In this document: in pieces, positions 59,933 through 64,000 of the stretch
How positions within the stretch are numbered: position 1 is the first letter of the stretch
How the letters are laid out: each line of letters begins with the position of its first letter
Origin: Bacillota bacterium
Lineage (GTDB): Bacteria > Vulcanimicrobiota > JAJTBE01
Direction of reading: 5' to 3'
DNA: 64,000 nt
Assembly: GCA_021287065.1 (NCBI GenBank)
Contig: JAJTBE010000088.1
Location: forward strand, 1-64,000
Made by a program: the position numbers and the translations under genes
Notes under the pieces: model-generated
What the model saw: the letters and a program-made list of their open reading frames with translations, nothing else
Told to the model about the DNA's origin: nothing
Database searches by the model: none

Positions 59933-62767
59933 ATGAAACCAACGAAAAGCTACAAAGGTTCAGCCCTTATTCTGGCTATCATGCTGCTTTTTGTAATGAT
60001 GACTCTGGCTGTTGCCATTATTATGTATGAAACCACATCCAGAAGCATCTTTATAAAAACAAGAACTGAAGCTATTGAGAATCAGGCTGTTCAGCGCGCC
60101 CTCCAGCTTCTCGGAGAACAGTTTAAGAACGAAACAGCGCCGCCGACAGCTCAGTTTAAATACGAATATATACCTGACGAGGTGGGAGGCGACACTTCTT
60201 TCAAATTCAACCTTACAGGCGAATATTCAACAGGAAATTCGATATATAATCCCCCGCCCCAGAATGCAGGTAAGGATTATGATAATGTGCCCGAAGGCGA
60301 TTATTATTCTGCAGCTCTGAAAAACGGATACAGGGGCATAAAAGTTGCACCGTGGCACCACCTTGTGGTTATGAAATCGTCGGCTAAGGATTATATGGAT
60401 ATTGGCAACACTTCAGGGGAAAACAACTATATTGCCCTGTTTTCAAGCGCTTTCCCCTATGCTGCCTTTGCACCGGGTCCTTCAACAAGTCCAGCTTCCG
60501 ATGTGGGTAAAATTCAGCTTGGACAGGTTACGGGATATGCAAATCCTCAAATGGACAAAACCCAGACATTATCCGGCGTACCGGTGGAAATTTACGCACG
60601 CAGAAATGTAGTGGTAAACGGCAGTTTTGCCCACGGAAGGATTTACTCACGCTACGGACCGGTTACAGCTTCGCCGGGAAGCGGCTGCATCGCATTTTCA
60701 GCCTGCAAGAGAGAATGGGACTATGCAGGCAAAATTCAGAAACAGCTCGACAGCGCTCTAAAATACTATACCGGTGATTCATCAGTGGCAGATTCGGTAA
60801 AATCCCCTGAAAAGTCAGCTTTTCTCACTAATGAAAACATTTTCACCATAAATACATTTCTGGACGGCGACAATACATCCAAACAGGTGGTAAGCCTTAA
60901 GCAGGCGCTGGCAGTGCCTTTTCCGATAATTCCGGTTCTTTCTTCTTATTCATACTGGGTATCTTCAATGTCCTACTGGACTTTGTATTATGTATATATT
61001 GTTTCGCTCCACTGCCCCTATCCGCCGGATGCCTATGCGGGATCACCCGCTCAGACACGTGCACAGGATGAACTATACGGTTCACTTCCGATGTTCTGCT
61101 ACGGCAGCATTGGCGGCACCGCATACTCTGATCTGGCGCTTCTTTTCCTCAGGTTGAGAGTGGGCGGAGGTATGACTCCCCATCAGTATGCACTGAATAA
61201 CTATACAAATGTAAGAGTGGTTCATTTTTCAAAATCATCTGAATCCACCTGGGATTCGGATTTCTTCAAATCCGGAACCGCCGATGGTTATCCCAACGGA
61301 TTTAAAATGAAATGTTCATGGACGGTTCCCAAGGGAAAAACCCTCAGGCTCGGCAATATTTCAGAAGGCAGAAGATGCAATGTTACAATCGTCGGCGACC
61401 TCTGGCTTCAGGACGGAGCGCTTCTGTTTGTTGACGGTGATTTGACCATAAAGAGCCCCACCGGGTCGCCCGCTTCGGTTAAAAGCCCTGCAGGAAGGCT
61501 TATTATGGGGCACGGTTCGATTCTTACCGTTTCAGGAAACCTCATAATTGAAGGAACATCCACATACGGTTCGGTTTATGTTACAGATACGCCAAACAAG
61601 GTAAATCAGATTACATCGGGCATTCTCTGCAAGGGGAATATCCGTATAGACAACGGGATGGTTCCCGCATCAACTCTGGTTCAGGTAGCGAGCTGGATTG
61701 CAGCGGATCCCAATATGGCGACTCAGAAGGATCTGCTTCAGAGAATATCTGATTATGCGCCTTCCATAGCAAAAGCCGGGGGACCCTTCCACAGAAGGCT
61801 TTCTTATTTTGCAATGTATCCCGCCACTTTTGCCTACACTACGGTTACACCGCTTATAACCCCTTATCTTTCAATGTCTGAAAATGTTCAGCGCACGATT
61901 TTCAGAAACGGGGTAAGCCCGGGGTTTGCCATCGTGCTGAATGCATATCTCGGTGAATATCTCTTTGCCCATTGCGACTGGTGGCCCTTTGACGAGGGAA
62001 GCCTCCCGGTTATTCCCAAAGTGGAAGCGGTTTCAACACTTTCATCCATAGGCAGTCTTTCAAGCCCCGGTACATCCGACGATCTGGTGGCGAAAGCTAC
62101 AAATATAGTAAACAACTCACTTGCCAGTGATTTGTTTTCATCAATCGACTCAACATTGCGGCTGAAAATAGGTCAGGATTTCTGTACACCGGTTCTCACA
62201 ACAGTTTACAACTATTTTGTCTGGAGTTTTCAGGTTCTGGCACAGGCTAACGGCGCTCTTGCACCGTTTCAGTCTGTTCTGAGTGCAAGAGGGCTTTCAT
62301 CGGAACCCTCTGCCGGAATTTCTCTGGGGGTTCAATATACTGCAGGTCTTACAACTGCATATTCTGCGGTTTCAACCAAAGTTAGCCAGTATCAGACCGC
62401 AGGCGGCGGCGGTTTTAAGGAAATGCCCGGTGTTCTGGTGTATGCAGCCGGAGATATAAACCTGACCTCAAAAGCGTGTTCAGGGCTTTTCATCGCAAAA
62501 GGGAATATTAATTCCACTGCCGGTGTTGTTACCGGTTGTATGATGAGCCTTGAGAAGAACATCACAGCACCAAACACCATATTAAGATATTATCCGTATT
62601 TTACAACAGCATCCCTTTATCTGCCCACGCAGGTTGCAGGTTCAACCAACGACGAGCTTTGCTGGAACGACATGCACATTATTACCGGGCAGAAAAGCAA
62701 CAGAACTCCCCTTGAGATAGGGGTAAAGTATGTGCATATTCTCACTGAGGGGTGGGACAGACAATGA
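59933..62767 (+). CDS. Large PilX-like pilus assembly-associated protein
   Basis: 944 residues. The N-terminus is like PilX minor pilins: SYKGSALILAIMLLFVMMTL then AVAIIMYETTSRS, a single membrane helix followed by a long amphipathic helix. The rest is a large extracytoplasmic part with beta-solenoid-like stretches (IVGDLWLQDGALLFVDGDLT, GRLIMGHGSILTVSGNLII, GILCKGNIRIDNGM). I start it at ATG 59933, with GGGGGA 7 nt upstream; ATG 59918 lacks a site. At this length it is far larger than ordinary PilX (about 150-200 residues). The stop overlaps the next start by 4 nt. Possibly a tip or surface component. Confidence 0.75.
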   Translation: MKPTKSYKGSALILAIMLLFVMMTLAVAIIMYETTSRSIFIKTRTEAIENQAVQRALQLLGEQFKNETAPPTAQFKYEYIPDEVGGDTSFKFNLTGEYSTGNSIYNPPPQNAGKDYDNVPEGDYYSAALKNGYRGIKVAPWHHLVVMKSSAKDYMDIGNTSGENNYIALFSSAFPYAAFAPGPSTSPASDVGKIQLGQVTGYANPQMDKTQTLSGVPVEIYARRNVVVNGSFAHGRIYSRYGPVTASPGSGCIAFSACKREWDYAGKIQKQLDSALKYYTGDSSVADSVKSPEKSAFLTNENIFTINTFLDGDNTSKQVVSLKQALAVPFPIIPVLSSYSYWVSSMSYWTLYYVYIVSLHCPYPPDAYAGSPAQTRAQDELYGSLPMFCYGSIGGTAYSDLALLFLRLRVGGGMTPHQYALNNYTNVRVVHFSKSSESTWDSDFFKSGTADGYPNGFKMKCSWTVPKGKTLRLGNISEGRRCNVTIVGDLWLQDGALLFVDGDLTIKSPTGSPASVKSPAGRLIMGHGSILTVSGNLIIEGTSTYGSVYVTDTPNKVNQITSGILCKGNIRIDNGMVPASTLVQVASWIAADPNMATQKDLLQRISDYAPSIAKAGGPFHRRLSYFAMYPATFAYTTVTPLITPYLSMSENVQRTIFRNGVSPGFAIVLNAYLGEYLFAHCDWWPFDEGSLPVIPKVEAVSTLSSIGSLSSPGTSDDLVAKATNIVNNSLASDLFSSIDSTLRLKIGQDFCTPVLTTVYNYFVWSFQVLAQANGALAPFQSVLSARGLSSEPSAGISLGVQYTAGLTTAYSAVSTKVSQYQTAGGGGFKEMPGVLVYAAGDINLTSKACSGLFIAKGNINSTAGVVTGCMMSLEKNITAPNTILRYYPYFTTASLYLPTQVAGSTNDELCWNDMHIITGQKSNRTPLEIGVKYVHILTEGWDRQ

Positions 62768-63267
62768 AGATATTCACCGATTTTATCAGAAAATGCAGAA
62801 AACCCGGAGGGACCGGGATAAAAGGATTTTCCATTATCGAAACCCTGATAGCTATTATGGTTATTCTATCCGGCTTTCTGGTTGTGATTTCCGTTCTGGC
62901 AATGTCTCTCCGTCTTGCGGCGCAAAGCAGGGACAGAACCTATGCCTACAACATAGCCAACAATCTTCTGGAAAAAATCAGGATTCACAAATACGGTTTC
63001 GGAAAGCCGGCTACCTGGGAGAAAAAAGAGACAGTTATTACTGCTGAGGAAATTGCTCTTGAATCTACAGCTACTCCAACCGTAACAGAGTTTGAAAAAA
63101 CGGTTACTGCTTCCAACGGCAGTTTTTTCGGTGCTTCTTCCGGGAATACGGACACAATTACAATTACGATAACCTGGTATGAAGGGACCGGAATAGGCAG
63201 CGCCCGGACCAAAAAGGAATTTATAGTCAAAACAGAGGTAAGAAGAAATGCACCTGCTGATACCTAA
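62764..63267 (+). CDS. PilV-like prepilin with N-terminal methylation motif
   Basis: 167 residues. A basic leader ends KGFSIIETLIAIMVILSGFL, the type III signal with cleavage after Gly and Glu at mature position 5. A long helix follows (LAAQSRDRTYAYNIANNLLE), then a small beta domain. This matches minor pilins of the PilV/GspI type. The start ATG overlaps the stop of the preceding gene (ATGA), and its own tail overlaps the next start by 20 nt, so the three are translated as a unit. Confidence 0.88.
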   Translation: MKIFTDFIRKCRKPGGTGIKGFSIIETLIAIMVILSGFLVVISVLAMSLRLAAQSRDRTYAYNIANNLLEKIRIHKYGFGKPATWEKKETVITAEEIALESTATPTVTEFEKTVTASNGSFFGASSGNTDTITITITWYEGTGIGSARTKKEFIVKTEVRRNAPADT

Positions 63268-64000
63268 CTCAAAAAAGCATATAAACAGGCAAAAAAGGTA
63301 TAACGGGTTCAATCTTACCGAACTCATTATATACCTGTTTATTCTGATGGTTGTTATGGCAACCATCCTTTCCATATTTCTGTTTGTAAGCCGGGGGTAT
63401 TCCCGGTCCACTTCAGCTTTCGGAGTGCAGCAGGAAGTTCAGACCGGAGTACACTGGCTCAAGCGGGACCTTCAGCAGACGAGCCTGAACAGTGTGGTTG
63501 TTTATCCCAATGCAGACCATCCCAATGAGCCTCCGGGAGTTTCTATGATTTCTGCGGTGGAATACATAGCTCCGGGGGATCCGGCCACAAAGACAAGAAA
63601 TATGCAGATTAGCGAATACGGCGTTCCCCAGTGGCAGAAGTATGTTTTTTACACAATTATTCCCAACCCCTATAATTCATCGGACAATTTCAACCCAAGA
63701 ACCGCAAAGCTGGTTCGGTGGGAAAAGCAGATTCCCGCTTCCACTGTTATTGATCCGAAACCTTCGGATATTCTGCCCTCAACACTTCAGGGAATTCAGA
63801 AAACCGTGATTTCATCGGTTATGGCGCCGGGTACGCCTCTTATCAAGGGAATCGACCATCTGAAGGATAATGCTAAAGTTCTGGATTACGGAGGATTCAG
63901 GGTACAGTTTGTCAGAAACGAACTTGAAGGGGCTGTGCTTACGGAAAAACTCTATTATATCAACCCTGCTGATGTGTTTGACAATTCGGGGTTATCAGGG
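63248..64000 (+). CDS. PilW-like prepilin (3' end beyond the window)
   Basis: The frame is open from ATG 63248 to the window end (251 codons). The N-terminus is basic (HLLIPNSKKHINRQKR), then comes the prepilin motif YNGFNLTELIIYLFILMVVM, with Glu at mature position 5. A long helix (FGVQQEVQTGVHWLKRDLQQ) and a beta-rich domain follow (FRVQFVRNELEGAVLTEKLY). The size and motif suit PilW/GspJ-type minor pilins. GAGG precedes the ATG, and the start lies inside the preceding gene. Confidence 0.85.
   Translation, partial: MHLLIPNSKKHINRQKRYNGFNLTELIIYLFILMVVMATILSIFLFVSRGYSRSTSAFGVQQEVQTGVHWLKRDLQQTSLNSVVVYPNADHPNEPPGVSMISAVEYIAPGDPATKTRNMQISEYGVPQWQKYVFYTIIPNPYNSSDNFNPRTAKLVRWEKQIPASTVIDPKPSDILPSTLQGIQKTVISSVMAPGTPLIKGIDHLKDNAKVLDYGGFRVQFVRNELEGAVLTEKLYYINPADVFDNSGLSG

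Noticed and set aside
1-64000. CRISPR array, rRNA or tRNA genes
   Set aside because: The tandem repeats are too long or contiguous and have no unique spacers of constant length. No tRNA T-loop with acceptor pairing and no rRNA segment was noticed on reading.
1-64000. Prophage, integron or transposase-bearing insertion sequence
   Set aside because: No integrase, transposase, phage structural or lysis gene is present. The repeats here are non-coding.

Overview
The window is chromosomal DNA of moderate GC from a flagellated, chemotactic bacterium with a Gram-negative-type plan. Signs are MinCDE, RodA, AccA/AccD, a CheABDRWY system, MotAB, FlgDE and a type IV pilus or type II secretion-like assembly system. 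The mix of Ser/Thr kinases carrying zinc ribbons and TPRs, large GT-C-like membrane proteins and abundant intergenic repeats suggests a poorly sampled phylum. Wallbacteria- or Riflebacteria-like lineages are my guess; the sequence alone does not prove it.

Layout. 1-871: structured repeats. 872-3337: ptsH-ptsI, then rpsT with its own promoter and terminator. 3330-9591 (minus): a cell-shape and division block minC-minD-minE-rodA, followed by a GAF sensor histidine kinase. 9814-11256: an MFS drug-type exporter. 11300-12950: repeat mosaic. 13097-19047 (plus): two zinc-ribbon/kinase/TPR proteins and a Dam methylase-nuclease fusion whose start codon overlaps the second kinase gene. 19042-28902 (minus): nine-gene chemotaxis operon. 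29161-34503 (plus): flagellar fliK-flgD-flgE-flbD-motA-motB. The two motility operons diverge from a 258-bp region with a sigma-28-like promoter facing each way. 34504-41124 (minus): accD-accA, a REC-HD-GYP protein and two large membrane proteins. 41448-42924: a methyltransferase and a convergent hypothetical gene. 42950-44770: repeat mosaic. 44771-48944 (minus): GT-C-like protein, Crp/Fnr regulator and methyltransferase, linked by 4-nt overlaps. 48965-50183: repeats with a 513-bp tandem duplication. 50190-51680 (minus): cyclic-nucleotide-binding protein, STAS protein and LOG-like protein. 51921-53420 (plus): a pair of related glycine-zipper proteins behind a palindrome-rich AT region. 53424-54256: a short signal-peptide ORF, two repeats and a gene remnant cut by a repeat. 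54294-55432: small membrane protein and stand-alone Clp N-domain protein. 55720-64000 (plus): GspF/PilC, a pseudokinase-GspE fusion, a 944-residue PilX-like protein, a PilV-like and a PilW-like prepilin (the last runs off the window).

The strongest candidates for something undescribed are: (1) the secretion/pilus ATPase carrying an N-terminal degenerate kinase domain related to the two active-looking kinases at 13-17 kb; (2) a roughly 290-bp dispersed element with two long hairpins, 13 copies here, whose stems show paired compensatory changes; (3) the Dam-nuclease fusion translationally coupled to a Ser/Thr kinase gene; (4) the paired glycine-zipper proteins. No rRNA, tRNA, CRISPR array or transposase gene was seen.
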